NCBI GenBank assembly: GCA_034933285.1
Contig: JAYFNT010000020.1
Span: forward strand, 1 to 64,000
Origin: RPRC01 sp034933285
Lineage (GTDB): Bacteria > Desulfobacterota > Desulfuromonadia > Geobacterales > Geobacteraceae
Length of the DNA: 64,000 nt
Direction: 5' to 3'
In this document: piece after piece, positions 34,225 through 41,935 of the stretch
Position numbering within the stretch: the first letter of the stretch is position 1
How the letters are laid out: every line of letters begins with the position of its first letter
Translations under genes and position numbers: made by a program
Notes under the pieces: generated by a model
Told to the model about the DNA's origin: nothing
The model's database searches: none
The model's input: only the letters and a program-made list of their open reading frames with translations

Positions 34225-35172
34225 TCAGAGAATCGCGTTGAACAGGTAACCTACGATAATAATTGCCGCCGCTACCGTCCCAAAAAAAACACCAAGCAGC
34301 TGCTTCTTCAGGACATTGCTAAGAATGATCGCCTCTGGAAGCGAGAGCGCCGTGACCGCCATCATGAAAGCCAGCACGGTACCGATCGCCATCCCCTTTT
34401 CCATTAGCACATGGGCGATTGGGATCACGCCAGCCGCGTTGCTGTAAAGCGGAACGCCTACCAGAACGGCGAGCGGAATGGCTAATGGATTATCCTTGCC
34501 CGCATACTGCGCCAGGAAGTTTTCCGGGGCATAGCCATGGATGAAAGCACCGATACCGATTCCAACGAGCACATAGGGCCAGATCTTTTTCAACAGGTCG
34601 ACGGTATAATCCCGTGCATAGGCAAGTTTTTCCCTGAAGGTCAGTTTCGTTATCTCGCTGCTGCCCATCTCCAGCTGCCAGACATAATCCTGGACATACT
34701 TTTCCATTTTGAACCGGCCGATGACTAATCCCGCGATGATTGCGATGAGTAGTCCGCTGCCGATATAGACCGCAGCGATTTTCCAGCCGAACAGGCCGTA
34801 GAGGAGGATGAGCGCCACCTCGTTGACCATGGGGGAGGAGATCAGGAACGAGAAGGTGACCCCGAGCGGAACTCCCGATTCAACGAAACCGATGAAAAGG
34901 GGCACAGCGGAGCATGAACAGAATGGTGTGACGACCCCCAAAAGAGCGGCAAGCACATTGCCGACGTACTCCCGCTTGTGGGAAAGTATCTGCTTGGTCT
35001 TCTCCGGAGGAAACTGGGAACGGATGATGGCAACCACAAAGATGATGACCGCCAGCAGGAAAAAAATTTTGATCGTGTCGTAGATAAAAAAGTTGAGGGC
35101 CTCGCCCAAGTGCGTTCCGGTCTTCAGGCCAAGAAGCGTAAAAGTAACGTAATCGGCAAAAATCTTGAGCAC
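34225..35172 (-). CDS. Permease of the DUF318/ArsP-like family, short form
   Basis: A 315-residue membrane protein with eight helices. It has the paired family motifs TPFCSCSAVPLFIGFVESG and VGVPLYSNAAGVIPIAHVLM. ArsP-type relatives export trivalent organoarsenicals. First structural gene after arsR in an operon with two thioredoxin-like genes, ccdA and a second permease, which suggests thiol-linked export of a metalloid or thiophilic compound. Confidence 0.9.
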   Translation of the reverse strand: MLKIFADYVTFTLLGLKTGTHLGEALNFFIYDTIKIFFLLAVIIFVVAIIRSQFPPEKTKQILSHKREYVGNVLAALLGVVTPFCSCSAVPLFIGFVESGVPLGVTFSFLISSPMVNEVALILLYGLFGWKIAAVYIGSGLLIAIIAGLVIGRFKMEKYVQDYVWQLEMGSSEITKLTFREKLAYARDYTVDLLKKIWPYVLVGIGIGAFIHGYAPENFLAQYAGKDNPLAIPLAVLVGVPLYSNAAGVIPIAHVLMEKGMAIGTVLAFMMAVTALSLPEAIILSNVLKKQLLGVFFGTVAAAIIIVGYLFNAIL

Positions 35173-35215
35173 AATAATCTCCTTCGGGGAACAAATTCAT
35201 TCAACCCGGGTACAA

Positions 35216-35530
35216 TCAGACCACCTTGAGGAGGTCACTTTTGCCGCATATTTCCTTCTTCAGAATTGCCGTCGCCAGTTGAAGAATTTCCAGCACCTCG
35301 GGATGCTTCAGACGGTACATGATCTTGATTCCGTCTTTGCGCCGGGCAAGAACTCCGCAGCTCTGCAGCATGTTGAGGTGACGCGACGTGTTCGACTGCT
35401 CCTCGGCAATGGCCGGGAATATCTCACATACGCACCGCTCACCGTCCCTGAGCAACTCGATAATCTTCAACCGGGTCGGCTGAGCTATCGCTTTCAGAAT
35501 ATCGGCTCTGGCAATTACCAGTTCATCCAT
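35216..35530 (-). CDS. ArsR/SmtB family regulator, second
   Basis: About 104 residues: winged helix with the metal-type pair GERCVCEIFPAIAEEQSNTS at the recognition helix, like ArsR of As(III)/Sb(III) systems. I place the start at 35530 (GGAGAACAGG upstream); the frame extends to 35545. It heads the permease/thioredoxin/ccdA operon and probably represses it. An AT-rich dyad-like sequence (ATATGATTATATG) lies just upstream. Confidence 0.9.
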   Translation of the reverse strand: MDELVIARADILKAIAQPTRLKIIELLRDGERCVCEIFPAIAEEQSNTSRHLNMLQSCGVLARRKDGIKIMYRLKHPEVLEILQLATAILKKEICGKSDLLKVV

Positions 35531-35687
35531 CCTGTTCTCCATCATATGATTATATGCTCATACATCTATTTACAAAAAATGTCAACATTTTGCATGATGA
35601 ACCGCAAGGGAATGATCAAGGCAACACCTGTTCTGCATGCCCGATCATTACCAAATACCGCATCCAATGTTGAAAAGAAACCATTTG

Positions 35688-36314
35688 CTAGGTATTGCCG
35701 TTCTTCCGGCCGGCATAATCTTCTGTCGGCTCGCAGGCAAGTTCATTCCGCTCATCGCGGAACACCCTGCAATTCTTTTCAATTTCCTTTCTGAGCAGAG
35801 CCCGCGCCCGATGCAATCGGATTTTCACCGTGTCGAGGGTTATGCCCATGATTTCCGATATTTCGCTGTTTTTCAGCCCCTCCGACTCACTGAGCATTAG
35901 GACGGCGCGATAATTCTCGGGAATGTTTTCAAGGCAACTTCTGATGCACTCACTCATTTCCCCGCGTATGAGCCTCTGTTCGGCAGAATATGGCTTTTCA
36001 CCCGTCCATATATTCCGGTCTTCGATTTCCTCGGCAGGATCGAACGGCACAAGGTCGTACCTGTTATCCATATCCGCGAACCGCAGCGTGCAATGGCGTA
36101 TTCGATCTATGGCAAGGTTCGTGGCGATCCGGTAAATCCATGTGGACACCTGGGATTCCCCTCTGAAACTGCCCATATTTTTGCTGACCCTGGCAAAGAC
36201 CTCCTGGGTGAGATCCTCCGCTTCGTATTCATCGATCAGATTAGACAGGTAACGGAATATCTTCGGTTGATACATGTCATGAATCTTCTTGAATTCACTA
36301 TCACGTTCGATCAT
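35688..36314 (-). CDS. ECF-type sigma-70 family factor
   Basis: A 208-residue sigma factor. Region 2 is YEAEDLTQEVFARVSKNMGS then VSTWIYRIATNLAIDRIR; region 4 is ENYRAVLMLSESEGLKNSEI and GITLDTVKIRLHRARALLRK. A Cys-containing tail (KNCRVFRDERNELACEP) follows. A membrane anti-sigma or zinc-finger partner is not present next door, so its signal is unknown. Purine-rich GGTGGG precedes the ATG. Confidence 0.9.
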   Translation of the reverse strand: MIERDSEFKKIHDMYQPKIFRYLSNLIDEYEAEDLTQEVFARVSKNMGSFRGESQVSTWIYRIATNLAIDRIRHCTLRFADMDNRYDLVPFDPAEEIEDRNIWTGEKPYSAEQRLIRGEMSECIRSCLENIPENYRAVLMLSESEGLKNSEISEIMGITLDTVKIRLHRARALLRKEIEKNCRVFRDERNELACEPTEDYAGRKNGNT

Positions 36315-36516
36315 CCCACCCCACCTTTCAAGTTCATCATCATGAAAAGTCCGTCTTCACCCAGCGGCTCATTTTACATGGAATTATACACGGATCGTAT
36401 CCTTTTCAATTCTATTTCGTCTAAAGGGTAGTTGCAAATTGCACACCCCGGTTATCCGGTTGTCTGCAAGGAATTCCGGCAGTGCGAAAACATCTTCTGG
36501 TTTGGGAGGTCATACA

Positions 36517-36774
36517 ATGCAAACACTCGATGATAAAATTCAGGAATTGATTGCCATTGGAATTTCCTATGCGATCAATTGCAAGCCCTGCATGGAATAT
36601 CACAAGAAGAAAGCGGAAAAGGCCGGGGCAACCCCATCGGAAATGCTCGAAGCCATCGCCGTTGGCGAGAAAGTAAGAAACGGTGCCCATACGAAATCGA
36701 AGGCTTTTACGAACGAGTTGTTCGGTGAAATGGCTTGTGATACCTGCAGTGTCCAGGGAAACAGTTGCTGCTGA
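36517..36774 (+). CDS. AhpD-like/carboxymuconolactone decarboxylase family protein
   Basis: An 85-residue small alkylhydroperoxidase-fold protein. The redox pair is in INCKPCMEYHKKKAEKAGA, matching the AhpD Cys-x2-Cys with the following His. The tail MACDTCSVQGNSCC adds four or five cysteines. It is likely a peroxidase or disulfide reductase. GGGAGG nine bases upstream supports 36517. It stands between the sigma factor and hgcB, reading toward hgcB. Confidence 0.87.
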   Translation: MQTLDDKIQELIAIGISYAINCKPCMEYHKKKAEKAGATPSEMLEAIAVGEKVRNGAHTKSKAFTNELFGEMACDTCSVQGNSCC

Positions 36775-36904
36775 TCCGGACCGACCTCAAGGTGGCGATG
36801 CATACCGGATTTTCATCGCATAACCGCTTACCGCTCCGCAGTGGGACAGGACATGGATCACTACGGAAAGGGTTCAGCCTTATCTCCTTTTGTGAAAAAT
36901 TCAC

Positions 36905-37195
36905 TCAGCAGCAACAACCGCTTCCTGCTTTACCTGCCTTTCTCTCCCTCAACCACTCATTCATCAGGCCGGTGGCGCATCCGACCCCGGCCTCAACTCT
37001 CACGGCTTCAGCCGGGCAGTTCCGCCGGCACGCACCACATTCCATGCATGCATCAAGATCCTGTATCCTTGCCAACCCGTTATCCAGGTCAAATACCTGG
37101 TGCGGACACACTTCGACACATCTTCCACAACCTATGCACCTTTCGCGGTCCAGCCCCAGAGTCGCAACTCCGGTCAAATAACGGAATCCTTTCAT
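36905..37195 (-). CDS. hgcB: HgcB, ferredoxin-like protein for mercury methylation
   Basis: A 96-residue ferredoxin with two 4Fe-4S motifs: Cys20-x2-Cys23-x2-Cys26-x3-Cys30 and Cys50-x2-Cys53-x2-Cys56-x3-Cys60. It also has the family's extra Cys73 (GVGC) and a C-terminal CCC (94-96). HgcB reduces the corrinoid of HgcA and may hand over Hg(II). All of the residues shown to matter in Pseudodesulfovibrio HgcB are present. Its ATG overlaps the hgcA stop (ATGA), the usual hgcAB arrangement. Confidence 0.93.
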   Translation of the reverse strand: MKGFRYLTGVATLGLDRERCIGCGRCVEVCPHQVFDLDNGLARIQDLDACMECGACRRNCPAEAVRVEAGVGCATGLMNEWLRERKAGKAGSGCCC

Positions 37196-38337
37196 AATGC
37201 TCCCCCGGAATGTCGAATCAGCCAGTCAATTAATATGAGACAGATTGACAGGACCACAGCACAGCACATGACTGGGACGGCAATACGTATCTCCTTCTTA
37301 ACTCCCGACGGTGAGGTGAAGTTTGTGCAGCCGGTGAAGTTGAGGGTGTAGTAAGCACTGACTGCCGGTAAAGCAAGCAAAGCAGCAAGGGTCAACAGAT
37401 AATTGCCTGCGCGGAAACCGATCGCGAGATGGAGAACCACAACCCAGGCAAAACCGGTCAGGCCTCCTTTGAGGGAAAAGCTCCTGCCCGGCAACCAGGG
37501 AAGAAGGAGCGGAGCAACTACGATTCCTGCCAAAGCCGCGCCCAGAAAGGCTACAAGAGCTATTGCACCACCCGCTACGCCGTAGGCAAGCGCACCGAGA
37601 ACGAAAAGCAACGCCCCTGCCGCAGCCAGTTTCTTCAGCGCCAGGACAAGTTCCACCGGCACGAGCGCCAGGCGCTCCCGGAGCGAGAAAGTCAACTCCC
37701 GCATTGCGGGCGTCGTTTTCATGCCGTTGTCCAGGTATTCGGGCAAATCATTGATCCGGATAGTCGCATAACTGACTGCAAAACCTGTCAGCCGTTCCAC
37801 TTCGTGGACGGCAACCCCTGCTGCGCCGAGGATCGGCAGGATCAGCCAGCGATGGGAGACTACATCAGGAAGTCGCGTCGCTTCGATTCTTCGCACCAAT
37901 TCTTCAGTGCCGAAGGTTCCCTTCCCAGCTGCGCACCAGACGTTGACGCCATTAGTATCCAGTACCAGGAGCCACAGGTTTCGGCCCGACAGAGCCCGTC
38001 GGACAATGTCGTAAGACATTTTATAATTGGCGGTTACCACCACCGGATCCGCAGGACTCGGTGTTCCGATGGCATACAAGCCCGCCGGGACCAGGTAGGA
38101 CATCCTCGCCATCCCCCAGCGGACTTTCCACGCTCCCGCGTGATCGGAAAGCCGCCATTCCGACGACACCCTGGGGACCCTTCCGGCCACGGTCTCGATC
38201 CAACCGGCAAACCCGGGCACATTCTCGTCAATGACACCGCAGACCGCGATGCTCGCCGGCCCTCAACAGGGAGGTTTGCCCGCAACTCCGGGCTCCGTCG
38301 AAGTTTCGCAAAGCCATTCCGGTTTCGCATTTTCCAT
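37192..38337 (-). CDS. hgcA: HgcA, corrinoid mercury methyltransferase; in-frame TGA, candidate selenoprotein
   Basis: HgcA passes a methyl group from its corrinoid to Hg(II), forming methylmercury. The cap-helix motif NVWCAAGKGTFGTEELVRRI (Cys135 in the long form) and five C-terminal membrane helices identify it. The frame from ATG 38337 (GGAG eight bases upstream) reads MENAKPEWLC ... KPPC, meets TGA at 38265-38263 (codon 25), and continues in frame without a stop for 356 codons. A SECIS-like hairpin follows the TGA. If read as selenocysteine the protein is 381 residues with a Cys-Sec pair. Otherwise translation restarts at GTG 38220 (342 residues, poor ribosome site). A nonsense mutation or sequencing error is also possible. 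Coordinates given here assume readthrough. Confidence 0.85.
38234..38265 (-). promoter_or_regulatory. Candidate bacterial SECIS element in hgcA
   Basis: After the TGA (38265-38263) come 17 bases, then GGTCT (38245-38241) as the apical loop. The stem is GCATCGC (38252-38246) with GCGGTGT (38240-38234): seven pairs, two of them G-U. E. coli fdhF has the same GGUCU in its loop and 18 bases between UGA and GGUCU. Spacing, loop sequence and stem length all fit SelB recognition. Folding was done by eye. Confidence 0.65.
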
Positions 38338-38420
38338 CGATTTCTCTCCAGCAATTTTCCTACACACATATTATGCCAAAAGATCTTTTGAAGCCAGAAA
38401 TTGTAATGCGTCCAGAGGAA

Positions 38421-38467
38421 AAAAAAGACCTTTACCCACTGGAAAGAGTGAGATAAAGGTCTTTTTT
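38421..38467. terminator. Bidirectional rho-independent terminator
   Basis: A perfect 14-base stem AAAAAAGACCTTTA / TAAAGGTCTTTTTT with a 19-base loop. It ends transcription of the DUF6173-like gene (minus) and so isolates hgcA, whose promoter must lie between 38338 and 38420. Confidence 0.9.
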
Positions 38468-38596
38468 AAGAATGTGCACCTTTTCCCGAAAGACGGCGTA
38501 CCTGGGACGAGAAGTTGTTCTGTCCCCCCTGGCTGCCGCTTCTGCGGCGACACAAGGATTTCACACGGTCTTTTGGATTTTGAACTACGGGTTTCT

Positions 38597-38989
38597 TTAT
38601 GCCCCTCCGTACTGGAAAATCACCCGGTTGGGTTTTGCATCCTGTTTCCTGGCAGCCCTCAGCATCATGTTGACCTGGGAAACATGCTGTACCAGGTGGA
38701 CCTGCTCACCATCATCGGTAAATCCATGGAACGTGATGAGGTTGGCAGTGGAGAACCCCACTCTTTCCGGACGCAGGCTCAACATGGCCCCGAATGAGAC
38801 AAGTTGCATGGATACTTCATGGTCCGTGTCGAGCCCGGCCTCGAACTGTTCGATAGACGTCCGGACAGCCTTGCATGCGCCGGTGAACGGATTGCTCCGC
38901 GCATACGCGCCATCATGAGTTTCAACTTGTCGCCGGTTGAATCCAGGACTTCCTGAAAGCTGGGGGTGTGCCGAACTGTATTCCGTCAT
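38597..38989 (-). CDS. DUF6173-like conserved protein
   Basis: A 130-residue soluble protein. The segment DTDHEVSMQLVSFGAML, then NLITFHGFTDDGEQVHLVQH and VSQVNMMLRAA, resembles the DUF6173 family of unknown function. AGGAGACTGAC precedes the ATG at 38989; the frame extends to 39007. It has its own promoter (39053-39081) and terminator (38421-38467), so it is a single-gene unit. Confidence 0.75.
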   Translation of the reverse strand: MTEYSSAHPQLSGSPGFNRRQVETHDGAYARSNPFTGACKAVRTSIEQFEAGLDTDHEVSMQLVSFGAMLSLRPERVGFSTANLITFHGFTDDGEQVHLVQHVSQVNMMLRAARKQDAKPNRVIFQYGGA

Positions 38990-39052
38990 GTCAGTCTCCT
39001 TTTGCATGCCGCGAAAAAAATCAATCCGTAGCCGTAATGTCCCGCTTGCCCC

Positions 39053-39081
39053 TATATCCTTGGTTTAGAAAAGCTTGTCAA
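39053..39081 (-). promoter_or_regulatory. Sigma-70-type promoter of the DUF6173-like gene
   Basis: Minus strand TTGACA (39081-39076), 17 bases, GATATA (39058-39053); 64 bases before the start codon. Confidence 0.7.
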
Positions 39082-39702
39082 GAGTAATAACACCTTATGG
39101 TGACCCGAAACCTTTCATAGGTTGCGGGCCAGAGCCCGGATAAATTCCGAGGCTTGTTACAAGCTTCCATAAAATGATTTAAGAACAGGTATTTGCGGAA
39201 ACGAAATCAACATACCTCCACTTGACGGTTCTGAGATCTTGATAAAATAATTGCGCACTCTCTAACGTCGAACATAACTAAACGTTTATCATTCAACTCA
39301 TTTTTGTGTATATTCTCAACTCTACTTATGGTTGCGCAAACAGCAAAACCAGCGCAATCTGAAACATCTGTTTCTTGCCCGGCCCCCCCCGACCAATTAT
39401 TGTGCACCGCCGGCCAGACTTGATTCCCAAAACCCGATCCGATTACTGCCAGAGCTCATAACGGGTTTTTTGCATACTCTGGTGTGTGTTATTTTATCAA
39501 TTAAGCAAAAAGAGTCAACGGACCTACACCCGGCCATCTGCAAACTCATGGTAATATCGGGGGAAAAAATCATCGTACCTTTCAGCCTGAGCTGAAATGA
39601 GCCAGTCTCCCTTGGAGAGGGCTTGCGCTGCAAACAACGAAGCCCCTCTCCATTGAAGAAGAAGGGCTTCTGGCTTAAAACCTGTCAACGATATCCGTTA
39701 TT
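39082..39702. other. 620-base intergenic region without a clear gene
   Basis: It holds hairpins rather than genes: CCCGAAACCT...AGGTTGCGGG around 39105-39130, an AAAACCCG/CGGGTTTT dyad at 39428-39468 with a T-run (possible terminator), an eight-base C tract near 39380, and a GAAGCCC/GGGCTTC stem near 39640-39672 that may end the paaK-liv operon. Two frames of 78-87 codons (39397-39633 minus, 39332-39595 plus) overlap on opposite strands and have no family resemblance. Confidence 0.5.
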
Positions 39703-41004
39703 TCAGCGGGGCCGGTTATCTATCACCCTCACCGCCTTCCCCTCATGGCGCGGCAGAGTGTTCGGTTCTACGAGCTTGACCGTTGCGCTGACCCCGAGAA
39801 CGGAGTGAATCTTCTTTTCCACCTTCTCGACGAAAGCTTTCTGCTTTTTCATTTCATCAAAGAAGATGTTTTCCGTCACTTCGATCCTCACTTCCAGCAC
39901 ATCCGTATCGCCATCCCGCTCCAGTACCAGCAGATAATGGGGTTCGCACCCCTCGATTGCGAACAGGATCTCTTCGATCTGCGAAGGGAACACATTCACT
40001 CCCTTGATGATGAGCATGTCGTCCGAGCGGCCCATGGTTTTCCTCATCCGCACCATGGTTCTGCCGCATTCGCATTTTTCGTAGTCAAGACTCGTGATGT
40101 CGCGGGTGCGATAGCGTATCATCGGGAACGCCTCTTTTGTCAAGGTCGTCAGCACCAGCTCCCCCACGCTTCCCTTGGGAAGGACCTCGCCGGTGTCCGG
40201 ATCGATAATCTCGGGAATGAATGCATCCTCGAACAGGTGCATGCCGCACTTGTATTCGCATTCGCCCGCCACGCCCGGGCCGATTATCTCCGACAGGCCG
40301 TAGTTGTCGGTCGCGCTTATGAAAAGCCTGCCTTCGATCTCCTTTCGCATCGCCTCCGTCCAGGGCTCTGAACCGAACAGTCCCACCCTCAGCGACAGGG
40401 ATTTCGGGTCGACACCCATCTGCTCCATGCGCGAAGCTATGGTCAGCGCATAGCTGGGCGTACTGACAAGCGTGGTTGTCTTGTAGTCCTGCATGATCAT
40501 GATCTGTTTCTCGGTATTTCCCGCACTCATGGGAATAACCGAAGCGCCGATTGTCTCAGAGCCGTAGTGAAGGCCGAAGGCCCCCGTGAACATGCCGTAT
40601 CCGAATGCGATCTGAACCACGTCATCCCTGGTGACCCCGGCTGCGGTCATGAACCTGGCAACCAGGTTTGACCAGGTCCGTATATCGTTCTTGGTATATC
40701 CAACCACCGTAGGCTTGCCGGTAGTTCCTGACGAAGAATGGATCCGCACAACCTCCCGCAGGGGAACCGCGAACATGCCATAGGGGTAGTTGAGACGCAA
40801 ATCTTCTTTTGTCGTGAAAGGCAGCTTGGACAGGTCATCCAGTGAACGGATATCCTCAGGCACTATCCCGGATTCATCGAATTTTTTGCGATAGCAGGTA
40901 ACGGATTTGTGAACACGGTTCAGGGTAGCCTGCAGCCTCTCCAATTGAAGCTGCTCCAGGTCGGGCCGCGGCATGCATTCGTATAAGGGATCCCAGATCT
41001 TCAT
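39703..41004 (-). CDS. paaK: Phenylacetate-CoA ligase, copy 1
   Basis: A 433-residue AMP-forming ligase that activates phenylacetate or another aryl acetate to the CoA ester. It has the AMP-binding loop HSSSGTTGKPTVVGYTKNDI, ATDNYGLSEIIGPGVAGEC, IRYRTRDITSLDY and the C-terminal GRSDDMLIIKGVNVFPSQIE with LPRHEGKAVRVIDNRP. Start at 41004 (AGAGGTG upstream); the frame extends to 41115 into livF. Last gene of the iorA-livF-paaK run. About 60% like copy 2 by eye. Confidence 0.93.
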   Translation of the reverse strand: MKIWDPLYECMPRPDLEQLQLERLQATLNRVHKSVTCYRKKFDESGIVPEDIRSLDDLSKLPFTTKEDLRLNYPYGMFAVPLREVVRIHSSSGTTGKPTVVGYTKNDIRTWSNLVARFMTAAGVTRDDVVQIAFGYGMFTGAFGLHYGSETIGASVIPMSAGNTEKQIMIMQDYKTTTLVSTPSYALTIASRMEQMGVDPKSLSLRVGLFGSEPWTEAMRKEIEGRLFISATDNYGLSEIIGPGVAGECEYKCGMHLFEDAFIPEIIDPDTGEVLPKGSVGELVLTTLTKEAFPMIRYRTRDITSLDYEKCECGRTMVRMRKTMGRSDDMLIIKGVNVFPSQIEEILFAIEGCEPHYLLVLERDGDTDVLEVRIEVTENIFFDEMKKQKAFVEKVEKKIHSVLGVSATVKLVEPNTLPRHEGKAVRVIDNRPR

Positions 41005-41026
41005 AGCTTCACCTCTGACAGTTGCA

Positions 41027-41770
41027 TTATCTTTCCCATATTTCCTTCTTGTCCCTGCCCAGATATGCCCGCTGCACATCTTTGTTTTCCAATAAGTCCG
41101 ATGCACTTTCTTCAAGTATTACTTTACCCGTCTCCAGAACATATCCGCGGTCAGCTATCTTCAGCGCAGCCCTGGCATTCTGTTCGACCAGCAATACCGC
41201 CGTGGAGCGCTTCTCCCTGAGGTCCGCAATAACCCTGAAGATTTCCTGGACCACCAAGGGAGCCAAACCCATCGACGGCTCGTCAAGAAGAAGCATTTTC
41301 GGTTTGGCCATCAGCGCCCTGCCAATTGCAAGCATCTGCTGTTCCCCGCCGGACAGTGTGCCTGCCATCTGGCGCCTCCTCCCGGAGAGCTGGGGGAAGA
41401 GCCTGAAGACATCCTCGATATCTTTTCTTATTTCGGACTTCTTTTCCTTGTTCCGGTAGCGGAGGTACGCTCCCAGTTCAAGGTTGTCCTCAACCGAGAA
41501 ATCCTTGAAGACCTGGCGCCCTTCCGGGACCTGGGATATTCCCATCTCCACAATTCTGTCCGGTGAAAACCCGTTGACAATCTTGCCTTCGAACAGTATC
41601 TCCCCATCTCTTGGGGGCGTAATGCCTGACAGGGAATTCAGGATAGTGGTCTTACCCGCCCCATTGGCGCCGATAAGGGTGACTATCTCGCCTTCACGCA
41701 AATGCAGCGAAATATTCTTCAACGCATGCACCTGCCCGTAATAGGTATTAATGTTCTTAACTTTCAGCAT
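41027..41770 (-). CDS. livF: Branched-chain amino acid ABC transporter ATPase LivF
   Basis: A 247-residue ABC ATPase: Walker A GANGAGKTTILN, signature LSGGEQQMLAIGRALMAKPK, Walker B MLLLDEPSMGLA, and the LivF-type opening KVKNINTYYGQVHALKNISL. With LivG it powers uptake through LivHM. A long heptanucleotide repeat separates it from livG. 22 bases upstream of paaK. Confidence 0.95.
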   Translation of the reverse strand: MLKVKNINTYYGQVHALKNISLHLREGEIVTLIGANGAGKTTILNSLSGITPPRDGEILFEGKIVNGFSPDRIVEMGISQVPEGRQVFKDFSVEDNLELGAYLRYRNKEKKSEIRKDIEDVFRLFPQLSGRRRQMAGTLSGGEQQMLAIGRALMAKPKMLLLDEPSMGLAPLVVQEIFRVIADLREKRSTAVLLVEQNARAALKIADRGYVLETGKVILEESASDLLENKDVQRAYLGRDKKEIWER

Positions 41771-41795
41771 ATCGCTATTCAGCCCTAAAGGTAGT

Positions 41796-41935
41796 GACCT
41801 ATCGCCTATCGCCTATTGCCTATCACCTATTGCCTATCGCCTATCACCTATTGCCTATCGCCTATCGCCTATCGCCTATTGCCTATTGCCTATTGCCTAT
41901 TGCCTATCGCCTATTGCCTATTGCCTATCGCCTAT
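41796..41935. repeat. Heptanucleotide tandem repeat, 20 units
   Basis: Twenty consecutive 7-base units of the form YRCCTAT (mostly CGCCTAT and TGCCTAT, two CACCTAT, first unit GACCTAT). It fills almost all of the space between livG and livF, starting at the livG stop codon. Unit length is not a multiple of three, so plus-strand frames through it are all open and meaningless. The number of units is likely to vary between strains. Confidence 0.97.

Noticed and set aside
37192..38220. Taking GTG 38220 as the natural hgcA start
   Set aside because: Kept only as the alternative: the upstream 39 codons have a better ribosome site, an in-frame start and a SECIS-like hairpin after the TGA.
39332..39633. 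Two overlapping frames of 78 and 87 codons
   Set aside because: They lie on opposite strands over the same bases, have low-complexity residues and no family resemblance or ribosome site.
41796..41935. CRISPR array
   Set aside because: The units are seven bases long and contiguous, with no spacers, and there are no cas genes.
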